Shown piece after piece: positions 19,989-29,297 of a stretch of 64,000 nucleotides of DNA; the stretch's first letter is position 1; each line of letters starts with the position of its first letter. The position numbers and the translations under genes are program-made. Source of the stretch: Streptomyces griseiscabiei (GTDB lineage Bacteria; Actinomycetota; Actinomycetes; Streptomycetales; Streptomycetaceae); the NCBI RefSeq assembly GCF_020010925.1, contig NZ_JAGJBZ010000002.1:1116001-1180000 (forward strand). Direction: 5' to 3'. The notes beneath the pieces were generated by a model. It saw nothing but the letters and a program-made list of their open reading frames with translations, was not told the origin of the DNA and did no database searches.

Positions 19989-21551
19989 ATGAGTTCTGTC
20001 GTGCTCGCGGTGCTGGGGGTCGTCGTACTGCTGGTGCTGCTGGCTCTCGTCGTGGTCACCCGTTACAAGGTGGCCGGTCCCAGTGAGGCGTTCATCGTCA
20101 CCGGGCGGCGGGGCAAGCAGGCCACCGATCCGGAGACCGGGCGGGTGTTCACCGACAACAGCGGGCAGAAGGTCGTGGTCGGCGGCGGGGTGTTCGTCGT
20201 GCCGTTCGTGCAGCAGCGGTTCACCCTGGACCTGTCGTCGCGTCATATCCCGGTGGCGGTGCGCGGCGCGGTCACCCTGCGCGGGATCAAGGCGAACCTC
20301 GAAGGTGTCGCCATCGTCAAGGTCGGCGGCACCGAGGACTCGATCCGGGCCGCCGCCCAGCGGTTCCTGATGCAGCAGGACGGCATCGTCGGCTTCACAC
20401 AGGAGGTGCTGTCGGGCGCGCTGCGGGCCATCGTCGGCCGGATGTCGGTGGAGGACGTCATCCGGGACCGGGCCGCGTTCGCCGGTCAGGTCGCCGAGGA
20501 GGCGGAGGCCAGCCTGTCCGGGCAGGGCCTGGTCCTGGACGCCTTCCAGATCCAGGACATCACCACCGAGGGCTCCTATCTGGAGGACCTCGGCCGTCCG
20601 GAGGCCGCGCGCGCCAAGCAGGAGGCCGACATCGCCGAGGCCGTCGCGCGGCGTGCCGCCGAGCAGGCCCGGCTGAAGGCGGAGGAGGAGATCGCGGTCG
20701 CCCAGCGGACCTTCTACCTGAAGCAGGCCGAGATCAAGGCCGAGACGGACTCCGCCGCCGCGCAGGCGAACGCGGCCGGGCCGCTCGCGGAGGCCGCGCG
20801 TCAGCAGGACATCCTCACCCAGCAGGAGAAGGTCGCCGAGCGGCAGGCGGCGTTGAAGGACCGTCAGCTCGACACCGAGGTCCGCAAGCCCGCCGACGCC
20901 CAGCGGTACGCGGCCGAACAGGAGGCCGAGGCGCGGCGGGTGGCCCGGGTCAAGCAGGCCGAGGCCGAGCGGCTGGCCGAGATCGCGGGCGCCCAGGCGG
21001 AGGCGGAGCGGGCGCGGCTGACCGGTGAGGGCGAGAAGCAGCGGCGTACGGCGCTGGCCGAGGCGGAGGCCGTCGAGGGGCTCCGGCAGGGCGAGTCCGA
21101 GCGGGCGCGGCGGGCCGCCATCGCGGAGGCGGTACGGCTGGAGGGCGAGGCCGAGGCGGCGGCGATCGGTGCGAAGGGGGCGGCCGAGGCCGAGGCGATG
21201 CGGCAGAAGGCCGACGCGTTCGGGCGGTACGGCGAGGCGGCGGTGCTGCAGATGCTGGTCGAGGTGCTGCCGCAGGTCGTCGCCAAGGCGGCCGAACCGC
21301 TGGCCGCGGTGGACAAGATGACGGTGATCTCGACCGACGGAGCCGCGCGCATTCCCCGCGCGGTCGCCGACAACGTCGCCCAGGGGCTCGAACTCCTCGG
21401 CTCCACCACGGGGGTTGACCTCGCGGAACTCCTGAAGGGCGTCGTGCGGGGCGGTTCGGCGGCAGGGGGCCGCGAGGCGCGGGGTGGTTCGGCGGCAGGG
21501 GATCGCGAGGCGCGGGCCGGTGACAACGGCAAGGTGGAGATCGGCGAGTGA
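19989..21551 (+). CDS. Flotillin-like SPFH-domain protein
   Basis: A 520-residue scaffold of membrane microdomains. An N-terminal TM helix (residues 2-25) is followed by an SPFH domain (about 30-200) and a very long Ala/Glu/Arg-rich coiled coil (about 215-420) with repeated AEAERLAE-type heptads. The C-terminal end has two copies of RGGSAAGxREAR. The start is ATG 19989 with GGGGG eight bases upstream. It is paired with NfeD just upstream; the 89-base gap is almost purely pyrimidine. Confidence 0.92.
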   Translation: MSSVVLAVLGVVVLLVLLALVVVTRYKVAGPSEAFIVTGRRGKQATDPETGRVFTDNSGQKVVVGGGVFVVPFVQQRFTLDLSSRHIPVAVRGAVTLRGIKANLEGVAIVKVGGTEDSIRAAAQRFLMQQDGIVGFTQEVLSGALRAIVGRMSVEDVIRDRAAFAGQVAEEAEASLSGQGLVLDAFQIQDITTEGSYLEDLGRPEAARAKQEADIAEAVARRAAEQARLKAEEEIAVAQRTFYLKQAEIKAETDSAAAQANAAGPLAEAARQQDILTQQEKVAERQAALKDRQLDTEVRKPADAQRYAAEQEAEARRVARVKQAEAERLAEIAGAQAEAERARLTGEGEKQRRTALAEAEAVEGLRQGESERARRAAIAEAVRLEGEAEAAAIGAKGAAEAEAMRQKADAFGRYGEAAVLQMLVEVLPQVVAKAAEPLAAVDKMTVISTDGAARIPRAVADNVAQGLELLGSTTGVDLAELLKGVVRGGSAAGGREARGGSAAGDREARAGDNGKVEIGE

Positions 21552-21564
21552 CAGGATGAGCCTG

Positions 21565-21594
21565 AGGTAAAGGGAAATGGGTAGCGCTTTACCT
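21565..21594 (+). terminator. Hairpin after the flotillin gene
   Basis: AGGTAAAG pairs perfectly with CTTTACCT over a 14-base loop and is followed by T-rich sequence, so it may be a terminator. The TTTACCT arm recurs ten bases later (from about 21604), so it could alternatively be an operator cluster. Confidence 0.5.
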
Positions 21595-22055
21595 ATTGTG
21601 TGATTTTACCTTTTCGTATTGCGCTAGAATCCCTTACCAAGCGCTAACGCTCTGGTGAGCGCTTATTTGCTCATTCGTTCGAGTGGTGGTCGGCGGTTCA
21701 GCCGACGGCGTGTTGGGGGGCGTGACATGGGCCGAGTACTCCGCGTGCGCGTCGTGAACGCCGCTCGCGACGCCGTTCCTGATACCGGCCGCGCCGCGGG
21801 CCCGGGCGACCGCCCCGCGCACTGACACCCTCGCCGTCCCAGAACCCCGACAGCGGTTCCCCGACTGCCCGATCCCCTCGGGCAGTCGACGGCATGTCAC
21901 GCATGCGAACGCCACCCCTGTGGGAACCCGTGTGCCCGTACCCGTAGCCGCACGTGACCCATGCGATCCACGTGACCCACGCGCTCTTCCGCGCATCCGA
22001 ACTCGCACCAGGCACAGACGCCGTCACCGCACTCGTCAACGGAGGACAGACGCCC
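21595..22055 (+). promoter_or_regulatory. Long AT-richer leader upstream of the antiporter gene
   Basis: About 460 bases with no convincing gene. The first 90 bases are unusually AT-rich and contain AGCGCT/GAGCGCT-type palindromic hexamers (near 21583, 21642 and 21658). A hairpin GTCGGC-GGTTCA-GCCGAC and the perfect 11-bp stem at 21862-21888 follow. The layout fits a promoter plus structured 5' leader controlling the antiporter. I cannot assign a known riboswitch. Confidence 0.45.
21862..21888 (+). promoter_or_regulatory. Perfect 11-bp hairpin in the antiporter leader
   Basis: CGACTGCCCGA pairs without mismatch to TCGGGCAGTCG over a five-base loop, 168 bases before the GTG start. There is no T-tract, so it is more likely a leader structure or attenuator than a simple terminator. 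Confidence 0.5.
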
Positions 22056-23303
22056 GTGCACAACACCACAGCCATGCTCATCGAACTCGGGGCGATCATC
22101 CTCGCCCTGGGTCTGCTGGGCCGCCTCGCCGGACGGGTGGGCTTCTCACCCATACCCCTCTATCTGCTCGCCGGACTCGCCTTCGGCCACGGCGGCATCC
22201 TTCCGCTGCAGGCCAGCGAGGAGTTCGTCGCCACCGGTGCCGAGATCGGCGTCATCCTGCTGCTGCTTCTGCTCGGCCTGGAGTACAGCGCCTCCGAACT
22301 CGTCACCAACCTCAAGACCCAATACCCCTCCGGCGCCGTCGACTTCGTCCTCAACGCCGCCCCCGGCGCCGCGATGGCGCTGTTGCTCGGCTGGGGGCCG
22401 GTCGCCGCCGTCGCCCTCGCGGGCGTCACCTGGATCTCCTCCTCCGGCGTCATCGCGAAGGTGCTCGGCGATCTGCGCCGCCTCGGCAACCGCGAGACCC
22501 CGGTCGTGCTGAGCATCCTCGTCCTGGAGGACCTCTCCATGGCGGTGTACCTGCCGATCCTCACCGCCCTGCTCGCCGGGGTGAGCCTCGCGGGCGGCGC
22601 GCTCACCCTGCTGATCGCGCTGGGCACCGTGGTCACCGTCCTCTATGTCGCCCTGCGCCACGGCCGGTTGATCAGCCGCGCCGTCTCCTCCGACAACGCC
22701 GAGATGCTCCTGCTCGTCGTCCTCGGGCTCACCCTCGTCGTCGCCGGGATCGCCCAGCACCTCCAGGTGTCGGCCGCCGTGGGCGCGTTCCTGGTCGGCA
22801 TCGCGCTCTCCGGCGAGGTCGCCGAGGGGGCCAGCAGCATCCTGACCCCGCTGCGGGACCTCTTCGCCGCCGTCTTCTTCGTCTTCTTCGGCCTGCACAC
22901 CGACCCCGCCGACATCCCGCCCGTCCTGCTCCCGGCCCTCGCGCTGGCCGCCGTCACGACGGTGACGAAGATCGCGACCGGCTACTGGGCCGCGCGCCGC
23001 GCCGGGATCTCGGTCAAGGGCCGCTGGCGCGCGGGTGGAACGCTGGTCGCGCGCGGCGAGTTCTCCATCGTCATCGCCGGCCTCGCGGTCGGCGTCGAGC
23101 CCCGCGTCGGTCCCCTCGCCACGGCCTACGTCCTCATCCTGGTCGTCCTCGGCCCCCTCACCGCCCGCTGGACCGAGCCCCTGGCCCACCGGCTCACCCG
23201 CCGCGCGCCGGCCCGCGCCCGGGAAGAGGCCCGGGAAGAGCCGACGGTGCGACCCGAGTCCTCGCCCGAGCCCTCGACCGAGGCCGTGCACGCGAACGCC
23301 TGA
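22056..23303 (+). CDS. CPA2-type cation:proton antiporter (KefB-like transmembrane unit)
   Basis: A 415-residue inner-membrane protein with about 12 hydrophobic segments, including LGLEYSASEL and a late AAVFFVFFGLHTDP segment conserved in CPA2 exchangers. It exchanges K+ or Na+ for H+. It has no RCK domain; the C-terminus is a short charged Arg/Glu/Pro tail. GTG 22056 (GGAGGA nine bases upstream) is preferred to upstream frames, and ATG 22074 is also possible. Confidence 0.85.
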   Translation: MHNTTAMLIELGAIILALGLLGRLAGRVGFSPIPLYLLAGLAFGHGGILPLQASEEFVATGAEIGVILLLLLLGLEYSASELVTNLKTQYPSGAVDFVLNAAPGAAMALLLGWGPVAAVALAGVTWISSSGVIAKVLGDLRRLGNRETPVVLSILVLEDLSMAVYLPILTALLAGVSLAGGALTLLIALGTVVTVLYVALRHGRLISRAVSSDNAEMLLLVVLGLTLVVAGIAQHLQVSAAVGAFLVGIALSGEVAEGASSILTPLRDLFAAVFFVFFGLHTDPADIPPVLLPALALAAVTTVTKIATGYWAARRAGISVKGRWRAGGTLVARGEFSIVIAGLAVGVEPRVGPLATAYVLILVVLGPLTARWTEPLAHRLTRRAPARAREEAREEPTVRPESSPEPSTEAVHANA

Positions 23304-23382
23304 GCCCGACGCGCCGCCCGTCCGGGGCGGCGCCACGGCCACCGGAAACCGATCGCCCTCGATCGAACGGAACGGGGAGGAC

Positions 23383-24963
23383 ATGAACGGTCAGCAAGCG
23401 AACGGTCAGTACGCGAACGTTCAGCAGATGAACGGCGGGAACAGGTACACCGGGAACGGGGGAGGGGGCGGCCGGGCCGTGAACGGTCGCGGCACCGGTG
23501 CCGGGAGTCCGGGGGCACGGAGGGCGGCCGGTCGTCAGGGTGCGACGGCCGACGAGGGTGCGGTGGGCGGACAGGGCGGGGCGGCGGCGGGTCGAGGCGC
23601 GGTAACCGGGCAGGGAGTCGTGGCCGGTCGTCCTCCGACCGCGAGGCCGTCGGCCGGTCGTGTCCCGGCCGACCGTTCCTCGGCCGGTCGTGTCCCGGCC
23701 GACCGCACTTCAGACGGTCGCACTTCAGACGGTCGCACTCCGGTGGGTCGCGATCCGTCGGTACGCGATGCGTCGGGTCGCCATGTGGCCGGCCGCACCC
23801 CGGCCGCGGGCCCACCGGCCGAGCGGTGCCTGTCCGCGCCCGCACCGGCTGAGGGGCGTCCGCCCGGGGCCGTCCAGGTCGACCGGAGTCCGTCCGCGTC
23901 CGCCCCGGCCGGGTTTCTCGACGGCTTCGAGCAGATGCTCGCGGACGCCGCGCCCACCGGCCGGCGGCTCACGCGGGACGAGATCGAGTCGCGGCGGGCG
24001 CTCGGGGCGCGGGCGGCGGAGGCCGGGCACGGCTGGCGTTCGCTGGTGCGGGCGCATCTGGCGGCGGGCCGGGACAACTGGCCGAGGGCGGCCGACCCGG
24101 ACAGCGTCCTCGCCGTCATCGAGCAGGCCGTGGACGCCTTCGCCGACGGCTACGAACGCGCCCAGCGGCTCGTCGTCCGCAAGGAGGAGGCCGCCCGCCG
24201 GGAGTTCATCGACGACCTCCTGCACGGTCGCGGCGACCAGGGCCAACTCTCCGCCCGCTCCGAACGGTTCGGCCTGCGGCTGTCCCGCGCGCATGCCGTC
24301 GCCGTGGCCGAGGGACCGGAGAAGTACGACGAGACCGACCCCGTACCCCGCCAGGTGGCGAGCGACCTGTTCGCCCGCTTCGAGAACCGCCGCATCCTGT
24401 TCACCACCAAGGACGGCCGGATGGTGTGCATCGCCCCCGGCGACCAGGACGACGTCCTCACCCACTTCGCCAAACGCGTCTACGCCGCCACCGGCCGCGC
24501 CCAGGTCGCCATCGGCCGCTCCCGGCCCGGCACGGTCGGTATCGGCCACAGCTACGAGGAGGCCCTCAACGCCCTGGACGTGGCCCAGCGGATGGGCCTG
24601 GAGGAGCCGTTGCTGCGCGCCGCCGACCTGCTGGTCTTCCCCGTGCTGGCCCGGGACCGGCAGGCACTCGTCGACCTGGTGGGCAGCACGCTCGGCCCGC
24701 TGGAGCAGGCGCGCGGCGGAGCCCAGCCCCTGCTGGACACCCTCACCGCGTACTTCGACACGGGGTGCGTGGCCGCCTCGACCGCCCGGCGGCTCTCCCT
24801 CAGCGTGCGGGCCCTCACCTACCGGCTGGCCCGCGTCCACACCCTCACCGGCGCCGACCCGAGCGACCCCGTCGACCGCTACACCCTCCAGACCGCGGTC
24901 CTCGGCGCCCGTCTCCTCGACTGGCCGACCAGACCCCTGAACCCCATGGAAACGGCTCCCTAG
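23383..24963 (+). CDS. PucR/CdaR-type regulator with long low-complexity N-terminus
   Basis: A 526-residue protein. The first 180 residues are Gly/Arg/Ala-rich and repetitive (AGRVPADR twice, TSDGR twice, many xGR units). The rest has a PucR-like arrangement: a helical sensor (about 195-290), a GGDEF-like middle, and a C-terminal HTH (ASTARRLSLSVRALTYRLAR, about 465-484). It follows the antiporter with a purine-rich site (GGGGAGG) before the ATG. No ligand is known. The repetitive tail is not part of the family. Confidence 0.8.
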   Translation: MNGQQANGQYANVQQMNGGNRYTGNGGGGGRAVNGRGTGAGSPGARRAAGRQGATADEGAVGGQGGAAAGRGAVTGQGVVAGRPPTARPSAGRVPADRSSAGRVPADRTSDGRTSDGRTPVGRDPSVRDASGRHVAGRTPAAGPPAERCLSAPAPAEGRPPGAVQVDRSPSASAPAGFLDGFEQMLADAAPTGRRLTRDEIESRRALGARAAEAGHGWRSLVRAHLAAGRDNWPRAADPDSVLAVIEQAVDAFADGYERAQRLVVRKEEAARREFIDDLLHGRGDQGQLSARSERFGLRLSRAHAVAVAEGPEKYDETDPVPRQVASDLFARFENRRILFTTKDGRMVCIAPGDQDDVLTHFAKRVYAATGRAQVAIGRSRPGTVGIGHSYEEALNALDVAQRMGLEEPLLRAADLLVFPVLARDRQALVDLVGSTLGPLEQARGGAQPLLDTLTAYFDTGCVAASTARRLSLSVRALTYRLARVHTLTGADPSDPVDRYTLQTAVLGARLLDWPTRPLNPMETAP

Positions 24964-24966
24964 AGC

Positions 24967-25002
24967 CGGGGGACACCGGCCACCGGTGGCCGGTGTCCCC
25001 CG
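24967..25002. terminator. Perfect 18-bp inverted repeat terminator
   Basis: The sequence from 24967 to 25002 is completely self-complementary (arm CGGGGGACACCGGCCACC) with no free loop bases, immediately after the stop of the PucR-type gene. Confidence 0.85.
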
Positions 25003-25190
25003 TGTCCTGGTTTGACAGGGCGGGCGGCAGGGGGCGAGGGTTTTGGCGTACCCGCTGGTAGCTCCAAGACTGGTCCGTGACCGATGTGTTCCGGCGGAGT
25101 GCCGTGCCGGGGACTCGGGTGCCGGGTGCTCGGTTGCTCGGGTGCCGGGTGGTCGCGTGAGGAACGCGAGGAATACGGGATGGGCCGGAC

Positions 25191-27341
25191 GTGACCAGTG
25201 CCATGCGCGAGACGGGTGCCCTGCCCGCCGTCTTCACCAGTTTCGTGGGGCGGCAGCGGGAGACGGCCGAGGTACGCCGGCTGCTCGGCAGCGCGCGGCT
25301 GGTGACCCTGACCGGCGCGGGCGGGGTGGGCAAGACGCGGCTGGCGCTGGAGGTGGCCACGGCGTCGGCCCGGACGTTCCCGGGCGGGGTGTGGCTGGTG
25401 GACCTGGCCCCGGTGCGTGATCCCGCGCTGGTGGCGGAGGCGGCGGCGGTGGCGCTCGGGGTGGTGGACCAGGGCACCCGGCCGGTGCTGGAACTGCTGG
25501 CGGCGCGCGTGTCGGGGCGGCGGCTGCTGATGGTCCTGGACAACTGCGAGCACCTGGTGGAGGCGTGCGCGCAGCTGGCCCAGCAGTTGCTGACGGTCGC
25601 CGCCGAGGTGCGGATCCTGGCCACGAGCCGGGAGACGCTGCAGCTGACGGGGGAGCATGTCGTCGCCGTCGCGCCGCTGCCCCGGGACGAGGCGGCCGAG
25701 CTGCTGGCGCAGCGGGCGGCGGCCGTACGGCCGGGTTTCCGGCTGACGGAGGCGAACCGGGCGGCGGTCCACCGGTTGTGCGCGGACCTGGACGGATTGC
25801 CGCTGGCGATCGAGCTGGCCGCCTCCCGGCTGCGCACCCTGGCCGTGGAGCCGGCCATCGAGCGGTTGGCGGACCGCTTCGCGCTGCTGACGGCCGGCAG
25901 CCGCGCCGCCCGACCGCACCAGCGCACCCTGCGCGCGGCGATCGACTGGAGCTGGGAGCTGTGCGGCCCCGCCGAACGGCTGCTGTGGAGCCGGCTGTCG
26001 GTCTTCGCCGGCAGCTTCACCCTGGAGGCGGCCGAGGGCGTCTGCGCGGGCGAGGGGCCTGTGGTGGGTACGGGCGGCCGTGCCGGCGAAGGGTCCGCGG
26101 CGGGCGCGGGCGGCCGTACGGGCGCCGGTCTCGCGGCGGGGGAGGTGCTGGACGTGCTGGACCGACTGGTCGCCCAGTCCCTGGTCGAGCACGCGGGCAC
26201 CGAGCAGCGGCCCCGCTACCGGCTGCTGGAGACCATCCGCCAGTACGGCTGGGAGCGGCTGGCGGACGGGACGGAGAGGCAGCGGATGCGGCGACGGCAC
26301 CGCGACCACTACCTCGCCGTGGCCGAGCGCTGCCACCAGGACTGGTTCGGCCCCCGCCAGGCGGAGGTCCTGACCCGGCTGCGGGCCGACCACAGCAATC
26401 TGATCGCGGCGCTGGAGTACCCGACGACGGCGACCGACGAGGCGGCCCACCCCGCCCCGGACGAGGACCGGCAGGCCGCGCTGTCCCTGGCCTCCGCGCA
26501 GGCCGTGGCCGCGCACACCGCGCTCGGCGACCGCTCCGGAGTGGTCGCCTGGCGGTGCGCGCTCGGCGCCGCCCAGACCCTGGACGGAGACCCGCGCGCG
26601 GCCGACACCTGCGCACAGGCGCTCGGCGACACCGAGGAGCACGGGGAGCGGTGGGCCCGCGCGCATCTGCTGATGGTGCTGGGCAGGCGGGCATGGGAGC
26701 TGGGGGAGCAGACCGAGGCCAAGGAGCGGACCCTGTCCGCCCTCGCCACCCTGCGGGGTTTCAGCGACAACATCGGTGTCGCGAACATGGCCGAGCAGCT
26801 GGCCTGGATCACCGCGTCGGCGGGTGACCACCGGCGGGCCGCCCGGCTGCTGGGCGCGGCACGGGCCCTGCGCGAGGACATCGGCCTCACCGTCGCCGCG
26901 GGCGGCCCCCACCACGAGAAGTACCACGCCCGGTGCACGGCCCAGGTCCAGGAGGCCCTGGGCCCCGCCGGCTGCGAACAGGCGCTGGCGGCCGGCGCCG
27001 CGATCGACGGCGCCGACCGGATCATCGCCTACGCCCTCGGCGCGGGGACGGGGACGGGTCCGGGTCCGGGTAGTACGGGGGTGGGCACGGGGACGGTCAC
27101 GGGCGCCGGCACGGGCGTCGGCATCGGCACCGAACCGGCCGTTTCGCAGGCCGGGGCCAGCGGGCTGACCCCCCGGGAGGAAGAGGTCGCCGCGCTGGTC
27201 GCCCGGGGCATGACCAACCGCAGGATCGCCGCCGAGCTGGTGCTGTCCCCCCGCACCGTCGACAACCACGTCAACCGCATCCTGACCAAGCTCGGCTTCT
27301 CCTCCCGGGCCCGGATCGCCGCCTGGTGGGCCGCGAAGTAG
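25191..27341 (+). CDS. NB-ARC ATPase/LuxR-type transcriptional regulator
   Basis: A 716-residue regulator. The N-terminal NTPase has Walker A TGAGGVGKTR and Walker B LLMVLDNCEH, with a GLPLAIELAASRL motif. A winged-helix/TPR-like part follows, then a Gly/Thr-rich linker (about residues 622-652), then a LuxR HTH (LTPREEEVAALVARG and RTVDNHVNRILTKLG). The part between RADHSNLIAALEY and the last TPR-like units looks shorter than in usual family members, suggesting an internal deletion. GTG 25191 is used as start; ATG 25203 is equally possible. Confidence 0.83.
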   Translation: MTSAMRETGALPAVFTSFVGRQRETAEVRRLLGSARLVTLTGAGGVGKTRLALEVATASARTFPGGVWLVDLAPVRDPALVAEAAAVALGVVDQGTRPVLELLAARVSGRRLLMVLDNCEHLVEACAQLAQQLLTVAAEVRILATSRETLQLTGEHVVAVAPLPRDEAAELLAQRAAAVRPGFRLTEANRAAVHRLCADLDGLPLAIELAASRLRTLAVEPAIERLADRFALLTAGSRAARPHQRTLRAAIDWSWELCGPAERLLWSRLSVFAGSFTLEAAEGVCAGEGPVVGTGGRAGEGSAAGAGGRTGAGLAAGEVLDVLDRLVAQSLVEHAGTEQRPRYRLLETIRQYGWERLADGTERQRMRRRHRDHYLAVAERCHQDWFGPRQAEVLTRLRADHSNLIAALEYPTTATDEAAHPAPDEDRQAALSLASAQAVAAHTALGDRSGVVAWRCALGAAQTLDGDPRAADTCAQALGDTEEHGERWARAHLLMVLGRRAWELGEQTEAKERTLSALATLRGFSDNIGVANMAEQLAWITASAGDHRRAARLLGAARALREDIGLTVAAGGPHHEKYHARCTAQVQEALGPAGCEQALAAGAAIDGADRIIAYALGAGTGTGPGPGSTGVGTGTVTGAGTGVGIGTEPAVSQAGASGLTPREEEVAALVARGMTNRRIAAELVLSPRTVDNHVNRILTKLGFSSRARIAAWWAAK

Positions 27342-27370
27342 GTACCCACGGGCCCCGGACAGGTACCCGT

Positions 27371-27386
27371 TGAGCAGAACTGCTCA
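27371..27386. promoter_or_regulatory. Palindromic operator-like site upstream of tautomerase gene
   Basis: TGAGCAG-AA-CTGCTCA is a perfect inverted repeat 84 bases before the tautomerase start. AGGTACCC occurs just upstream of it and again 21 bases earlier. It may be the binding site of a local regulator. Confidence 0.5.
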
Positions 27387-27469
27387 CGACCCGGGGCCGT
27401 CCCCGGGCCGATGCTGGTGACACGGCGCCAGACCGGTGCCCGACCAGCAGACCGCCGAGGAGTTCCCCC

Positions 27470-27874
27470 ATGCCCCTGGCACGCATCGACATGATCCGCG
27501 GCCGTGATCCCGAGTCCGTCCGCGCCGTCGCCGACGCGGTGCAGCAGGCCCTCATCGAGGTGCTGCACATCCCCGAGCGCGACCGGTTCCAGATCATCAC
27601 CCAGCACGACCCCGACGAGATCGTCGCCCTGGACGCGGGACTCGGCTTCCAGCGCACACCGGGCACGGTCATCGTCCACATCTTCACCCAGCGCGGCCGT
27701 TCCACCGGGGACAAGCAGCACCTGTACAGGAAGCTCGCCGAACGGCTCGCCGCCGCCGGAGTGGACGGCAAGGACCTGTTCATCAGCTACTTCGAGAACG
27801 GCCCCGAGGACTGGTCGTTCGCCGACGGCCGCGCCCAGTACATCGAGGGCGACCTCCCCGTACCGGGCCACTGA
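27470..27874 (+). CDS. Tautomerase family protein
   Basis: A 134-residue 4-oxalocrotonate tautomerase-superfamily member. After Met removal, Pro-2 (MPLARIDM) would be the catalytic base. The sequence spans two beta-alpha-beta units, fitting the longer tautomerase_2 type. The substrate is unknown. It heads a same-strand group with a DUF4331 protein. Confidence 0.85.
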   Translation: MPLARIDMIRGRDPESVRAVADAVQQALIEVLHIPERDRFQIITQHDPDEIVALDAGLGFQRTPGTVIVHIFTQRGRSTGDKQHLYRKLAERLAAAGVDGKDLFISYFENGPEDWSFADGRAQYIEGDLPVPGH

Positions 27875-27947
27875 ACCCCGTACCGCGCCCCCGTCCTGCC
27901 ACCTCCCCCCCCCACCTCACCCCGGACCCTCCACCGAAGGAATCCGC

Positions 27948-29036
27948 ATGTCGCACCACCTCGACTCGCCCGCCGCCCGTCAGGACGTCCGGCTCGACAT
28001 CACCGACTTCTACGTCTTCCGCGGTGAGCGCGGCACCGTGTTCGTCCTGAACGTCAACAACTCCATCACTGGCCCCGACGCCCCGCACGGCTTCCACCAC
28101 GAGGGCCGCTACGAGTTCCGGATCGACACCGACGGCGACGCGCGCCAGGACCTCGCCTACCGGTTCACGTTCGGTGAACCCGGCGCCGACGGCGAACAGT
28201 CCTGGACGCTGCACCGGCTGACCGGCGCCCCGTCGTCCGACGACGCCACCGGGATCGGGGCCGGCACCGAGGTCGTCACCGGCGTCACCGGCGTCACCGG
28301 CAGGGAGGCCGCCGGGGGCGGTGGCGGGGGCGAGCGGGTCTGGGCCGGTCGCGCGGGCGACCCGTTCTGGATCGACCACGACGTCCTGGTCGCCGTCGGC
28401 GAGGCGTTCGGCCACGGCGAGCGCGTGGACCTGTCCGGCTGGGACCGCGGCAAGGCCACCAACGTGTTCGCCGGGCAGACCGTGCACTCCATCGTTCTGG
28501 AGATCCCCGACGAGGAACTGCTCCGGCAGACGGGCGGCGCGCACACCCTGGGCACCTGGGCGGTGAGCATCCTGGCCACCGACGCCGGGGGCTGGCGGCA
28601 GATCCAGCGCGCCGGCCACCCGATGTTCCAGCCGCTCTTCAGCCAGCACGACCCGGACCTCGGCGACCGCTACAACACCACCCGGCCCGACCAGGACCGG
28701 GAGCTGTACGCCGACCTGATCGCCGGCCGGATCGCCGACGTGGTCGCCGCCCACGGCGCCGCCGAGGACGCGCGCACCGCCGAGGACGCGCGCGCCTACG
28801 GGGAGGTCATGACCGGCTTCCTCTTCCCCGACGTACTGCCCTACCGCGTCGGCAGCCCGGCGGTGTACGGCTTCGCCGGATGCAACGGCCGCACCCTGAC
28901 CGACAGCGTGGTCGACGTGATGTTCAGCCTCGCGACCAACACCCCCTTCGACGCCGGTCTGACCAAGGACTGCGTCACCGCCCGCCCGACCAACACCTTC
29001 CCCTATGTCGCGCCGGTCGCGCGCACGGCCGAGTGA
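27948..29036 (+). CDS. DUF4331 family protein
   Basis: A 362-residue protein with the family opening SHHLDSPAARQDVRLDITDFYVF and the central HPMFQPLFSQHDP segment. Its function is unknown. It has a Gly-rich insert (AAGGGGGGERVW, about residue 127) preceded by a VTGVTGVTG repeat, and a Cys near the end (FAGCNGRTLTD). A GAAGGA site precedes the ATG. There is no signal peptide, so it appears cytoplasmic. Confidence 0.82.
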   Translation: MSHHLDSPAARQDVRLDITDFYVFRGERGTVFVLNVNNSITGPDAPHGFHHEGRYEFRIDTDGDARQDLAYRFTFGEPGADGEQSWTLHRLTGAPSSDDATGIGAGTEVVTGVTGVTGREAAGGGGGGERVWAGRAGDPFWIDHDVLVAVGEAFGHGERVDLSGWDRGKATNVFAGQTVHSIVLEIPDEELLRQTGGAHTLGTWAVSILATDAGGWRQIQRAGHPMFQPLFSQHDPDLGDRYNTTRPDQDRELYADLIAGRIADVVAAHGAAEDARTAEDARAYGEVMTGFLFPDVLPYRVGSPAVYGFAGCNGRTLTDSVVDVMFSLATNTPFDAGLTKDCVTARPTNTFPYVAPVARTAE

Positions 29037-29048
29037 CGGAGCGATCGA

Positions 29049-29291
29049 ATGACACTCGTACCCGACAACAGCCTGATCACCGCCACACCGGAGGAAGGGC
29101 GTGCGCTGGCTCTGAAGATGGCGCGTCTGGTGATCAAGGCGACCCAGCCGGACGACGCGGTGCGCGGCAGACTGCGCCCGGTGTACGCCGAGAACCCGGA
29201 CTCGCTCATCGCGATCGGACATGTCGTGGCGGTCGAGTTCGCCACCATCGCCGCCGCGAACGGCTACTGGCGCGAGGCGGCGGCGGAGTGA
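29049..29291 (+). CDS. Small protein of unknown function (80 residues)
   Basis: An 80-residue, largely helical protein (ALALKMARLVIKATQPDD, then IAIGHVVAVEFATIAAANGYW). It starts 12 bases after the DUF4331 stop and is followed closely by DUF1622, so it is probably in the same operon. I do not recognise the family. Confidence 0.65.
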   Translation: MTLVPDNSLITATPEEGRALALKMARLVIKATQPDDAVRGRLRPVYAENPDSLIAIGHVVAVEFATIAAANGYWREAAAE

Positions 29292-29297
29292 TGTGCG

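Noticed and set aside
24960..27269. A 769-codon minus-strand frame
   Set aside because: Shadow of the NB-ARC/LuxR regulator; the plus strand carries Walker and LuxR motifs.
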